64,000 nucleotides of DNA from Nitrospirillum viridazoti CBAmc (GTDB lineage: Bacteria > Pseudomonadota > Alphaproteobacteria > Azospirillales > Azospirillaceae). Positions 9,157-17,363 of this stretch are shown here, piece by piece; positions within the stretch are counted from its first letter, which is position 1, and each line of letters begins with the position of its first letter. The position numbers were made by a program, and so were the translations under genes. The notes under the pieces are model-generated. The model was not told where the DNA came from. It did no database searches and saw nothing but the letters and a program-made list of their open reading frames with translations. Location: assembly GCF_000730165.1 (NCBI RefSeq), contig NZ_CP022112.1, positions 896,001 through 960,000 of the forward strand, written 5' to 3'.

Positions 9157-10665
9157 ATGTCCCTGGGTGATGCGCCCCACCAAAGAACCGCCCCCCGCGT
9201 CGTCATCCTGGGCGGCGGGTTCAGCGGGGCCATTGCCGCCCTGCACCTGGCCCGCAACACGCCGGTGCCGGTGGATATCGATATCGTGGAGCCGCGCCCG
9301 CTGCTGGGCGGCGGTGTCGCCTATTCCACCCCCGACCCGCAGCACCGCATCAATGTGCCGGCGGCGCGCATGAGCGCCTTTTCCGCCGACATGGGGCATT
9401 TCGACCGCTGGCTGCGCCGCTCCGGCGTGCTGGCCACCGACCCGCAGGCCCTGGTGAAGGGCGGGCACATCTTCTCCAGCCGGCTGGAGTTCGGGCGCTA
9501 TCTCGACGGGCTGGTGCGGGAACAGGCGGCGTCTGACGGGCCCGCCCACATCCGTCACGTGCAGCAGCGGGCGACATCCATCACCCCCATTCCACGCGAC
9601 GCGCCGCCGGGCCAATCCTTCGGCTATGCCGTGGCGCTGGAGAATGGCGGCCGCTTGGTGGCCGACATGGTGATCATCGCCACCAGCCATCCGCCGCCGT
9701 CCCCGCCCCGGAACCTGGTGGAAGCGCTGGGCGACGACCCGCGCCTGATCGCCAATCCCTGGGCGCCCGGCGCGCTGGATGGACTGGACGCGAATGCCCG
9801 GGTGCTGGTGGTGGGCTCAGGCCTGACCATGGCCGACATCCTGGCCACACTGGAGGCCGGGGGGCACAAGGGCCCCATCACCGTCTTCTCCCGCCGTGGG
9901 CTGACGCCCCGGGGGCATGCCTTGGACGCGAGCGACCTGGTGGGCGACTTCGCTACCCGGCCCGAGGTGACGGCCCTGGCCCTGTTGCGCCGCATCCGCG
10001 CCACGGTGAAAGCGGCGGAGGTCGAGGGTAGGCCGTGGCAGGTGGTGCTGGACGCCGTGCGTCGCGACGCACGCGCCATCTGGCAGGCCCTACCCCTGGA
10101 GCAGAAGCGCAAACTGCTGCGCCACCTGCGACCCTTCTGGGACGTGCACCGCTACCGCATCGCCCCTCAGCCGGAAGCGACGATCCATGCGCTGGAAGCG
10201 CGGGGACAGCTGGAGATTCTGGCGGCGCGCCTGACGGACATCGGTGCGGCACCCGATGGCATTCACGCCACCCTGCGCCCGCGCCGGGGCGGCGCCAACC
10301 TCACTCGCACGGTGGATGCGGTGGTGGTGGCTACCGGGCCGGCGCACGACCACCTGATCGGCGCCGTGCCGGCTCTGGCGCCGCTGGTGGCAAGCGGCCG
10401 CCTGCACCCAGACGCGCTGGGCCTGGGCATCGCCGTCGACGACCAGAGCCGGGTGCTGGACGTGCGGGGTGTGCCGGATGAGACGCTGTGGGTGGCCGGT
10501 CCCCTGGCCCGCGCGACCTTCGGCGAACTGATGGGCCTGCCCCAGGTGCTGACCCATGCCGAGGAGGTGGCGCGATCCGTGGCCCGGCGCCTGCCGGGCC
10601 AGGCCGCCCCGGAAGCGCCGAAAAACGGTGCGCGGTCCAAACCGGGCGTCGCCGTGGCGGATTGA
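9157..10665 (+). CDS. FAD/NAD(P)-binding oxidoreductase-like protein
   Basis: 502 residues from the ATG at 9157 (the frame also has a TTG at 9142). It opens with a Rossmann dinucleotide-binding motif, VVILGGGFSGAIAALHLAR, and has a second one in the middle, VLVVGSGLTMADILATLE, so it resembles the FAD-NAD(P)-binding family (NAD_binding_9, YdhS-like) rather than classical thioredoxin reductases. An ATG motif (VVVATGP) lies near residue 390. No signal peptide. It follows ssuB in the same direction, but a 160-bp gap makes membership of the ssu operon uncertain. Substrate unknown. Confidence 0.75.
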   Translation: MSLGDAPHQRTAPRVVILGGGFSGAIAALHLARNTPVPVDIDIVEPRPLLGGGVAYSTPDPQHRINVPAARMSAFSADMGHFDRWLRRSGVLATDPQALVKGGHIFSSRLEFGRYLDGLVREQAASDGPAHIRHVQQRATSITPIPRDAPPGQSFGYAVALENGGRLVADMVIIATSHPPPSPPRNLVEALGDDPRLIANPWAPGALDGLDANARVLVVGSGLTMADILATLEAGGHKGPITVFSRRGLTPRGHALDASDLVGDFATRPEVTALALLRRIRATVKAAEVEGRPWQVVLDAVRRDARAIWQALPLEQKRKLLRHLRPFWDVHRYRIAPQPEATIHALEARGQLEILAARLTDIGAAPDGIHATLRPRRGGANLTRTVDAVVVATGPAHDHLIGAVPALAPLVASGRLHPDALGLGIAVDDQSRVLDVRGVPDETLWVAGPLARATFGELMGLPQVLTHAEEVARSVARRLPGQAAPEAPKNGARSKPGVAVAD

Positions 10666-10700
10666 TGCTCCAGCTGACGCTGTTGATAGGGGAAGCAAAT

Positions 10701-11240
10701 ATGATTTTTGAAATGAAATCGTCCGAGGCTACCGGGGCGGCCAATACGGAGAAACCCATGAAGCTGACACAGATCACGCCCGATTCTGCGACGGGTATTA
10801 CCAGTCCCGTTAACGGCGTTCTCGCCAACTCCGTTCCCGCGTGGTGCGTGCTGCCCGGCTCCTTCGGAAACGCATCGGCTCCGGCAGCCTTCGAGAACGC
10901 GGCCGCCGTAAACGAGCTTGCCCATGCGGCGGGCGATGCTCAGGGGGTGTGGACGGGCATCGCCAATCGGTCTGTGAACAGCCACCCAGGATATCTGGGG
11001 TCTTTGCTGCCAAGCCCTGCCGTTACCGGCCGGGCCATCGGCCCGATGGCGGTCGCAAACGGTGCCGTCATGGGGGAAGGCGCCCCACAGATTGGCAGCG
11101 CACCCGGCATATGGGCCGCAGCCTCCAATCAGTATAAGGACGGGCGGCCTGTTTTCACGGCATCCGATACTGGGCGAGACAATCGTTTCTTCGGGGCGGA
11201 GGCGGCGCCCATTTGGCAGTTTCTGCCCTTTAGCACATGA
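10701..11240 (+). CDS. Hypothetical protein, compositionally unlike neighbours
   Basis: 179 residues from the ATG at 10701, which has a good ribosome-binding site (AGGGGAAG, 6 bp spacing). The upstream open frame is a shadow of the preceding gene. The protein is rich in Ala, Gly, Ser, Asn and Pro, with no signal peptide, membrane segment or motif I recognise. Third codon positions are less GC-rich than in the flanking genes (for example ATT, TTT, GAA, AAA, GCT, TCT), hinting at a different origin. It is followed 40 bp later by a strong terminator on the same strand, which supports it being expressed. Confidence 0.5.
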   Translation: MIFEMKSSEATGAANTEKPMKLTQITPDSATGITSPVNGVLANSVPAWCVLPGSFGNASAPAAFENAAAVNELAHAAGDAQGVWTGIANRSVNSHPGYLGSLLPSPAVTGRAIGPMAVANGAVMGEGAPQIGSAPGIWAAASNQYKDGRPVFTASDTGRDNRFFGAEAAPIWQFLPFST

Positions 11241-11279
11241 CGCCGCCGGAATTTCGGCGCTGATCGGATGACAGCCACG

Positions 11280-11311
11280 CCCCCGGTGCCTTGCCGGGCA
11301 CCGGGGGTTTT
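11280..11311 (+). terminator. Strong intrinsic terminator
   Basis: Perfect 11-bp stem (CCCCCGGTGCC at 11280 with GGCACCGGGGG at 11297), 6-nt loop, then TTTTC. It ends the plus-strand unit of the hypothetical gene just before the convergent ilvE stop codon. No matching T-run on the other strand. Confidence 0.85.
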
Positions 11312-11322
11312 CATGGAATGGC

Positions 11323-12405
11323 TTAAATGACGCGGCGGATCCAGCCATCCACCAACGGTGCCTGGCTGCCGCGCTGCATGCCGACCAGGCGTTCACGCAG
11401 GCTGGCGGTGGTCGACCCGCCTTCGCCATTGCCGATGACGAAGTCGCCCTCGGCCGTGCGCACGGTGCCGATGGGCGCCAGCACGGCGGCGGTGCCGCAG
11501 GCGAAGGCCTCACGCACCCGGCCGGTGGCAGCGTCTTCCTTCCACTGCGCCAGGGTATACGGCTCCTCTACCACCGTGTGGCCCAGGCTGCGCGCCAGCT
11601 GGATGATGCTGTCGCGGGTGATGCCGGGCAGGATGGTGCCGCTGAGCGGCGGGGTCAGCAGACTGCCGTCGTCGCGGACGAAGAAGACGTTCATGCCGCC
11701 CAGCTCCTCGATCCAGCGATGCTCCGCCGCGTCCAGGAACACCACCTGGTCGCAGCCGTGCTTGCTGGCCTCCAGCTGGGCGATCAGGCTGGCGGCGTAG
11801 TTGCCGCCGCACTTGGCCGCACCGGTGCCGCCGGGGGCGGCGCGCGTGTAGTTCTCCGGCGCCCAGATGGTGATGGCCTTGGCCCCGCCCTTGAAATAGG
11901 CGCCCACCGGGCAGGCGATGACACAGAAGACGTACTCCGACGCCGGCCGCACGCCCAAGAAAGCCTCGTTGGCGAACATGAAGGGCCGGATGTACAGGCT
12001 GCCGCCCTCGCCGCCGGGGATCCAGGCCTGGTCGATGCGCACCAGCTGCTCCACCGCCTCCAGGAACAGCTCTTCCGGGATCAGGGGCATGGCCATGCGC
12101 TCCGCCGAGTCCCAGAAGCGCTTGGCGTTGGCGTCGGGCCGGAACAGCGTCACGCCGCCGTCCGCCGCGCGATAGGCCTTCATGCCCTCGAAGATTTCCT
12201 GGGCGTAGTGCAGCACGGCCGCCGCCGGATCGAGCGCGAACGGCACCCGCGCCGTGACCTTGGCGTCATGCCAGCCCTGGCCTTCCGTCCAGCGGATCGT
12301 CACCATGTGGTCGGTGAATACCTTGCCGAAGCCGGGGTTTTCCAGGATGCGGGCCAGAGTGGCGGCGTCGGTCGGATTGGCGGTGCGGTCTATCGTGAAC
12401 GTCAT
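11323..12405 (-). CDS. ilvE: Branched-chain amino acid aminotransferase
   Basis: 360 residues from the ATG at 12405. The frame runs 8 codons further, but MTFTIDR is the natural start. Fold-type IV PLP enzyme of the long (mammalian-like, type II) BCAT class, making or degrading leucine, isoleucine and valine with 2-oxoglutarate/glutamate. Family signatures: HYAQEIFEGMKAYR, GSLYIRPFMFA, and the PLP-lysine segment AAKCGGNYAAS, where Lys198 is the expected Schiff-base residue. EELGGMNVFFV and the C-terminal REAFACGTAAVLAPIG are also present. Cytoplasmic. Convergent with the upstream plus-strand unit and divergent from the MFS gene. Confidence 0.95.
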   Translation of the reverse strand: MTFTIDRTANPTDAATLARILENPGFGKVFTDHMVTIRWTEGQGWHDAKVTARVPFALDPAAAVLHYAQEIFEGMKAYRAADGGVTLFRPDANAKRFWDSAERMAMPLIPEELFLEAVEQLVRIDQAWIPGGEGGSLYIRPFMFANEAFLGVRPASEYVFCVIACPVGAYFKGGAKAITIWAPENYTRAAPGGTGAAKCGGNYAASLIAQLEASKHGCDQVVFLDAAEHRWIEELGGMNVFFVRDDGSLLTPPLSGTILPGITRDSIIQLARSLGHTVVEEPYTLAQWKEDAATGRVREAFACGTAAVLAPIGTVRTAEGDFVIGNGEGGSTTASLRERLVGMQRGSQAPLVDGWIRRVI

Positions 12406-12580
12406 GATTTCAAGCCTTCGTGTCCCCATGCCGGTAGCCTAACCGATCGGCCGGCCGCATACGGTCATGCATTTTTGGCCCCAGGTGGTACGGCGGATTT
12501 TCAAACCTGCCTAGCGGCCGGATCAGATCGAAGCTAAATCTGATGTGAAACGCCATTAAAGAACAACGGCGGAGGACGGG

Positions 12581-13792
12581 ATGGGCGAAACATTGCCGAT
12601 GGCCGGGGCGGCCGGACCTGTGGGGATTTCGGCGGGTATGCAGCGCCTGACCATGGGGCTGTGCTTCCTGGCGGCCGCCATCGAAGGGTTCGATCTGCAG
12701 TCGGCCGGTGTCGCGGCTCCCCGGCTGGGCCCCGCCTTCCAGCTGGACCCCACACAGATGAGCCTGGTGTTCAGCGCCGCCATCGCCGGCCTGATCGTGG
12801 GCGCCCTGGTGGGGGGCCGCGTCTCCGACCTCAAGGGGCGCAAGGTGGCGCTGATGCTGTCGCTGGGCGTCTTCGGCCTGTTCTCCTGCCTCACGGCGCT
12901 CACCTGGGATTATCCCAGCCTGTTGGCCGCGCGCTTCCTGACCGGCCTGGGCCTGGGCGGCGCCTTTCCCAACCTGATCGCCATAGCCTCGGAAAGCACG
13001 GAGCGGGGCAAGGCCGGCGCCGTGGCCATCATCTATGCCGGCATGCCCCTGGGCGGGGCGCTGGCCGCCGTCATGGCCTTGCACGGCGGCCACGGCGATT
13101 GGCAGACGGTGTTCTGGATGGGCGGCATCGCCCCGCTGGCGCTGCTGCCCATCCTGGCCGTGGCCCTGCCCGCTTTCCGCCTGGCGCCGACGGCCGACAC
13201 CCCGCGCCAGGGCATCGTTCAGGCCCTGTTCGCCCCGGGGCGACGCGTGGACACAGGCGCCTTGTGGCTGGGGTCCTTCTTCGCGCTGCTGGTCCTGTAC
13301 CTGCTGCTGAACTGGCTGCCCGTGCTGCTGTTGTCGCGCGGCCTGCCCCGCACCCTGGTGCTGGGCGTGCAGATCGTCTTCAACATGGGCGGCGCCTGCG
13401 GCTCCGGCATCGCCGGCCAGTTGATGGACCGGGTTGACCGTCGGCTGACCGTGATCGTCATATTCCTGGCCTTGGCGCTGGCCCTGGCCGGCCTGGCCGG
13501 GGCGGAGGCCAATTTCCTCATGGCCGTGGCCGCTGTCGCCGGCGCGGCGGTGCTGGCGGCCCAGGCGCTGATTTACGGCCTAGCGCCCGGCTATTACCCG
13601 GCGGAGGTGCGCGGCCTGGGCGTGGGCGCCGTCGTGGCCGCCGGCCGCCTGGGTTCCGTCGCCGGGCCGCTGCTGGCCGGCCAGTTGATCGCCAGCGGCA
13701 GCAGCAGCGCCGACGTGCTGATGGGCATTATCCCGGTGGCGGCATTGAGTGGCATCGCCACCTTCATCCTGGTGGCCCGCCGGCCCGCTTAG
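12581..13792 (+). CDS. MFS transporter, aromatic acid:H+ symporter (AAHS) type
   Basis: 403 residues with about 12 hydrophobic segments. The N-terminal LCFLAAAIEGFDLQSAGVAAP matches the AAHS subfamily (MhpT, PcaK, BenK), whose first helix carries a conserved Asp (here in EGFDLQ). The loop 2-3 MFS motif is GGRVSDLKGRK. Ribosome-binding site GGAGG lies just upstream of the ATG. The likely substrate is a hydroxylated aromatic acid, but no ring-degradation genes are next to it. Its stop codon overlaps that of the convergent HTH gene by 4 bp. Confidence 0.85.
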   Translation: MGETLPMAGAAGPVGISAGMQRLTMGLCFLAAAIEGFDLQSAGVAAPRLGPAFQLDPTQMSLVFSAAIAGLIVGALVGGRVSDLKGRKVALMLSLGVFGLFSCLTALTWDYPSLLAARFLTGLGLGGAFPNLIAIASESTERGKAGAVAIIYAGMPLGGALAAVMALHGGHGDWQTVFWMGGIAPLALLPILAVALPAFRLAPTADTPRQGIVQALFAPGRRVDTGALWLGSFFALLVLYLLLNWLPVLLLSRGLPRTLVLGVQIVFNMGGACGSGIAGQLMDRVDRRLTVIVIFLALALALAGLAGAEANFLMAVAAVAGAAVLAAQALIYGLAPGYYPAEVRGLGVGAVVAAGRLGSVAGPLLAGQLIASGSSSADVLMGIIPVAALSGIATFILVARRPA

Positions 13793-14016
13793 GCGGGAAC
13801 GGCCGTCCCCTCCAGCCGCATGCGCCGGCCGCGGCGATGATCCACCGGCGTAGCCAAGCGCAGCAGGTGACGCTTGTGCTGGACAGAGGCGACGGTGCGG
13901 CCCAGGGCTTGGGCGATTTCCCGGTCGCCCTGCCCGGCGGCGTTCATGGCGATCAGCTGGGCCAGGCTTTCCTCATCCCAGGATCGCGCGGGGCCCAGTT
14001 TGGCGGCGCTACGCAT
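13789..14016 (-). CDS. Small GcrA/Myb-like helix-turn-helix protein
   Basis: 75 residues from the ATG at 14016 (a longer frame exists, but this start precedes the conserved part). The core SWDEESLAQLIAMNAAGQ, then DREIAQALGRTVASVQHKRHLL, has the tryptophan plus two-helix spacing of SANT/Myb-like or GcrA-like DNA-binding domains. A basic tail follows (HRRGRRMRL). Probably a small transcription factor. Target unknown. Same strand as the nucleotidyltransferase-like gene, 53 bp downstream of it, so possibly co-transcribed. Confidence 0.6.
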   Translation of the reverse strand: MRSAAKLGPARSWDEESLAQLIAMNAAGQGDREIAQALGRTVASVQHKRHLLRLATPVDHRRGRRMRLEGTAVPA

Positions 14017-14069
14017 GCTCTCACCTTGAGTGTTAGAAACGGCGTCCAAGTATTTGATAAAAATCAACT

Positions 14070-14459
14070 CTAGGCTTTCAGGCGAACTTCTCCATCTTTC
14101 CAGGGCGACCGGGCGGCGAAAAGGAGCTCACCCTCCTCCACCATACGCTGGGCGATGGAGCCGTCGATCTGCAGGGCGCTGCGGAAATCGCCCATGCACA
14201 GGACGGTGACGGCGGCGGGCAGGTCCAGGCGGCCAAGAGTGGCCAGCGCCAGGTTGCCGTCCCAGCAAGGCAGCGGCGCCTCGTCATCAATGACGATCAG
14301 GAAGTGGCCGGTGGCGCCTTCCCCACGCATCGGCGACGGGACCAGGAGGTAGATGCGCCATGGGTGCAGGGCGTTCACAAGGGCCAGCAAGGCCGCCGCT
14401 ATCCGTTGCGCACCAACCCACCGGTCACCCCATTGCCCGGGCCCTTCCGCCGCCGCCAT
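14070..14459 (-). CDS. Degenerate nucleotidyltransferase-like protein
   Basis: 129 residues, no signal peptide. The layout follows a minimal nucleotidyltransferase (MNT) domain: a helix, then WRIYLLVPSPMRGEG where active MNT proteins have an IYLFGSRARG-type strand-turn, then FLIVIDDE where the metal-binding D-x-D strand would be, then VTVLCMGDF and a C-terminal IAQRMVEEGELLF like the usual final helix. The GS of the loop and the paired acidic residues are missing or shifted, so catalysis is doubtful. Assignment rests on pattern only. Confidence 0.45.
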   Translation of the reverse strand: MAAAEGPGQWGDRWVGAQRIAAALLALVNALHPWRIYLLVPSPMRGEGATGHFLIVIDDEAPLPCWDGNLALATLGRLDLPAAVTVLCMGDFRSALQIDGSIAQRMVEEGELLFAARSPWKDGEVRLKA

Positions 14460-14525
14460 GCCGTCCTCCCTGGGTTGGTCGTCTCCTGTTCCGCGTCGCC
14501 TTTGCCTGGTACCGAATGGAAGCGC

Positions 14526-15311
14526 TCACCGGCCCTTGAACTGGGGCGGACGCTTCTCGGCGAACGCGCTCATGCCTTCCTTCTGATCCTCCAGCGCGAA
14601 GGTCGAGTGGAACAGCCGGCGCTCGAACCGCAGCCCTTCGGCCAGCGTCAGCTCGAACGCGCGGTCCACCGCCTCTTTCGCCATCATCACGGCGGGGCGG
14701 GAATAGCCGCAGATCTTCTCCGCCACCTTGATCGCCTCATCCACCAGGTCCGCCGCCGGGATGATGCGCGCCACCAGGCCCGCCCGCTCGGCCTCCGCCG
14801 CGTCCATCATGCGGCCGGTCAGCACCAGTTCCATGGCCTTGGCCTTGCCGATGGCACGGGTCAGACGCTGGGTGCCGCCGGCGCCGGGAATGGTGCCGAT
14901 GGTGATTTCGGGCTGGCCGAACTTGGCCGTGTCGGCGGCCAGCAGAATATCGGCCATCATGGCCAGTTCGCATCCGCCGCCCAGGGCATAGCCCGCAACC
15001 GCCGCGATGGTCGGTTTGCGGCAGGTGGCCAGGCGACCCCACTTCTTGGTGATGAAGTCGCCTAGGTAGGCGTCCATATAGGTCTTGGACTGCATCTCCT
15101 TGATGTCGGCGCCAGCGGCGAAGGCCTTTTCGCTGCCCGTCACGACGATGGCGCCAATGGAATCGTCGGCCTCCAGCCGGTCCAGCGCGTCCTGCAGGTC
15201 GGTCACCAGGCCGTCCGACAGGGCGTTCAGCGCCTTGGGACGGTTCAGGCGGATCAGGCCCACGGGCCCCCGCACCTCGACCAGGATGTTCTCGTAGGCG
15301 AACTCGGACAT
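14526..15311 (-). CDS. Enoyl-CoA hydratase/isomerase family protein
   Basis: 261 residues from an ATG with GGAGAGGA upstream. Crotonase fold. The sequence closely follows the mitochondrial-type short-chain enoyl-CoA hydratase: [11 protein letters not shown] (oxyanion/CoA loop), [12 protein letters not shown] with Glu115, and [20 protein letters not shown] with Glu135. These are the two catalytic glutamates that add water across 2-enoyl-CoA in fatty acid or phenylacetate breakdown. The C-terminal [11 protein letters not shown] is typical. Cytoplasmic, single gene. fadB-, paaF- or crt-type roles cannot be separated by sequence reading alone. Confidence 0.93.
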   Translation of the reverse strand: MSEFAYENILVEVRGPVGLIRLNRPKALNALSDGLVTDLQDALDRLEADDSIGAIVVTGSEKAFAAGADIKEMQSKTYMDAYLGDFITKKWGRLATCRKPTIAAVAGYALGGGCELAMMADILLAADTAKFGQPEITIGTIPGAGGTQRLTRAIGKAKAMELVLTGRMMDAAEAERAGLVARIIPAADLVDEAIKVAEKICGYSRPAVMMAKEAVDRAFELTLAEGLRFERRLFHSTFALEDQKEGMSAFAEKRPPQFKGR

Positions 15312-15643
15312 TGGGGTCCTCTCCAGGATGATTACGGCGGGCGTTTTCTCGCCAGCGCCGGATTGGGAACCGGGACCGCATCACGGCCCGACCAGTTTCC
15401 GCGACCTGCCCATTATCGGGGAAAGGGCAGGCAAATACCGATGTCGCCAAGATTATTCAGCGATCCGCCCGGCCTGACTAGAAAAAGGGGGTGAAGGCTG
15501 GAAAAGGGGCTTGCGAAGTTTGTGAAGTAGCCTCTCGCACGGCTGCCGCGCCGCCGTGCCCAAGCCCGAAAGGTTGCCTGTTACGGGCAATCCTGGAATG
15601 ATCCGCCGCGATGCGCGGGCCTGGCGGCCCCAAACCGGTACCT
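15312..15643. other. Intergenic region between enoyl-CoA hydratase and gntR
   Basis: Divergent gap. It must hold promoters for both flanking genes. A GC-rich inverted repeat (CACGGC at 15538 with GCCGTG at 15553) is visible. No gene, tRNA or other structure was recognised. The gntR start is uncertain: in-frame ATGs at 15611 and 15644 both lack a clear ribosome-binding site. Confidence 0.4.
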
Positions 15644-16441
15644 ATGACCCTGCCCGCTCGTGAAACCAACACCGTGACGACCCAGACTGCAAAGACGCCC
15701 GCGGTTCCCCCCCGTGGCGGGGCGCCGGCCCAGGCGGCGCGGCGGATGCGCGATGAGATCCTGGCCCTGCCCGACGGCGCGCCGCTAGGCTCGGAAGAGG
15801 AACTGCTGGCCCGCTATGGCCTGAGCCGGCCCACCCTGCGTCAGACGGCCCGTATCCTGGAGCAGGAACAGTTGCTGGTCGTGCGCCGGGGCAACGGCGG
15901 CGGCTATTACGGCCGGCGGCCGGACATCGGCGCCGTCACCCAGGCCGCGGCGCTCTACCTGCGCCTGCGCCAGACCACGGTGCGCGATGTGCTGGACGCC
16001 TTCCAGCTGGTGAATGTGGAGGCCGCCCGCCTGGCCGCCCTGACGGATACGATGGCGGCCGACGCCACGGGCGCGCGGCTGGATCTGGCGGAATTCCGCC
16101 AGCATCTGATGGACCGCAAAGACGTGACCTACCTGGCGGCCGACGTGGTGCGGGACGAGGTGGCCCTGTACGCCATCCTCATGCGCATGGCGGGTAACCC
16201 GGCGCTGGAACTGTTCCACCGCACGCTGTTCGAGTTCGGCCAGCGCGATGCGAACCTGCGCGTCTTCCAGGGCCATCCCGACCGTTGCGCCCACTGGCGC
16301 ACCGGTCGCCTGCGCATGGTGGACGCCATCCTGGCCCGCGACCCGGAGATGGCCGTGCTGCTGGCGCGTCGGCAGAACCGCCTGATGCTGGACTGGGTGT
16401 CGCCGGAGGTGGAGCGGGAATCCATCGCCCCCCGCGACTGA
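15644..16441 (+). CDS. GntR-family transcriptional regulator, FadR (FCD) subfamily
   Basis: 265 residues from 15644 (ATG at 15611 possible). The N-terminal winged helix-turn-helix covers about residues 30-95 (DEILALPDGAPLGSEEELLARYG, split, then LSRPTLRQTARILEQEQLL and the wing RRGNGGGYYGRRP). The remaining 160 residues are helical with the FCD-like effector domain pattern (VRDVLDAFQLVNVEAARLAA; ARRQNRLMLDW). Such regulators bind small acids and control adjacent catabolic genes. The nearby alpha/beta hydrolase, 59 bp downstream on the same strand, and the divergent enoyl-CoA hydratase are candidate targets. Confidence 0.85.
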   Translation: MTLPARETNTVTTQTAKTPAVPPRGGAPAQAARRMRDEILALPDGAPLGSEEELLARYGLSRPTLRQTARILEQEQLLVVRRGNGGGYYGRRPDIGAVTQAAALYLRLRQTTVRDVLDAFQLVNVEAARLAALTDTMAADATGARLDLAEFRQHLMDRKDVTYLAADVVRDEVALYAILMRMAGNPALELFHRTLFEFGQRDANLRVFQGHPDRCAHWRTGRLRMVDAILARDPEMAVLLARRQNRLMLDWVSPEVERESIAPRD

Positions 16442-16452
16442 GCCAACAAGAG

Positions 16453-16499
16453 GGGGACGGCCCGTCATTCCGTCCCCGTAACGTTAAAGGGATAACGTT
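16453..16499 (+). promoter_or_regulatory. Hairpin plus repeated TAACGTT ahead of the hydrolase gene
   Basis: Between gntR and the hydrolase start lie an 8-bp perfect stem (GGGGACGG at 16453 with CCGTCCCC at 16470) and two copies of TAACGTT (16479 and 16493, 14 bp apart, each containing the palindrome AACGTT). The second copy abuts the ATG at 16501. The repeats could be an operator for the adjacent GntR protein. The stem has no T-run, so it is not an ordinary terminator. Confidence 0.4.
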
Positions 16500-16500
16500 G

Positions 16501-17361
16501 ATGAACGGGCCCGTCTCTCGCTTCTATTTCTCCGACCGCCTGCGCCTGCACTATGTCGAGTGGGGCCGGGAGGACAAGCCCACCCTGCTGCTGGTCCACG
16601 GCGGCCGCGACCATTGCCGCAGCTGGGATTGGGTGGCGCAGGAGTTGGCGCGCGACTTCCACATCCTGGCACCCGACCTGCGCGGCCACGGCGACTCCAC
16701 TTGGTCGCAAGGGGGCGCCTATACCCTGGCGGAGGTGGTGGCCGACCTGGTGCAGCTGCTGCGCCAGCGCGCCGGCCGCAAGGTCGTGGTCATGGGCCAT
16801 TCCTACGGCGGGGCGGCGGCCCTGTTCCTGGCCAGCCTGTACCCCGAGCTGGTGGAGCGGCTGGCGGTGGTGGAGGGCACCTGGCCCTGGCAGGAACTGC
16901 GGACGCAGAAGCCCCTGGCCGACCGTTTCCGCGACTGGGTGGACAAGGTGCACGAACTGTCGGCCCGGGGCCCCCGCAAATACCAGACACTGGAGGAAGC
17001 CGTGGCCCGCATGCAGGCGGAGAACAGTTTCCTGTCGACCGACCAGGCGCACCACCTGACGGTCCACGGCCTGCACCAGAATGAGGACGGCACCTACAGC
17101 TGGAAGTTCGACAACTACATCCGCACCGCCTATCCCTTCCGTATCAGCCTGGATGAGCTGCGGGACCTTTGGTCGGCGGTCACCTGCCCCACCTTGCTGA
17201 TCAACGGCGGGAAAAGCTGGGTGGAGGATCCGGTGGCCAATGGTGCCGCCGCCTTGTTCCCGCAAGGGCGAACGGCCATGATCGCGGACGCCGGCCATTG
17301 GCCGCATCACGACCGCCTTGACGAGTTCATGGCGATCACGCGCCCCTTCCTGGCGGGCTGA
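16501..17361 (+). CDS. Alpha/beta hydrolase
   Basis: 286 residues from the ATG at 16501. Alpha/beta-hydrolase fold with HGG oxyanion loop (LLVHGGRDHC, near 32-35), strand DLRGHGDS, nucleophile elbow GHSYGG with Ser101, and C-terminal His in DAGHWPHHD. A cap region lies between about 125 and 215. No signal peptide, so cytoplasmic. The family includes esterases, C-C hydrolases and epoxide/haloalkane hydrolases, and the substrate cannot be read off. Its position after gntR suggests regulation by that protein. It ends 2 bp before the convergent tetR. Confidence 0.85.
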   Translation: MNGPVSRFYFSDRLRLHYVEWGREDKPTLLLVHGGRDHCRSWDWVAQELARDFHILAPDLRGHGDSTWSQGGAYTLAEVVADLVQLLRQRAGRKVVVMGHSYGGAAALFLASLYPELVERLAVVEGTWPWQELRTQKPLADRFRDWVDKVHELSARGPRKYQTLEEAVARMQAENSFLSTDQAHHLTVHGLHQNEDGTYSWKFDNYIRTAYPFRISLDELRDLWSAVTCPTLLINGGKSWVEDPVANGAAALFPQGRTAMIADAGHWPHHDRLDEFMAITRPFLAG

Positions 17362-17363
17362 CC

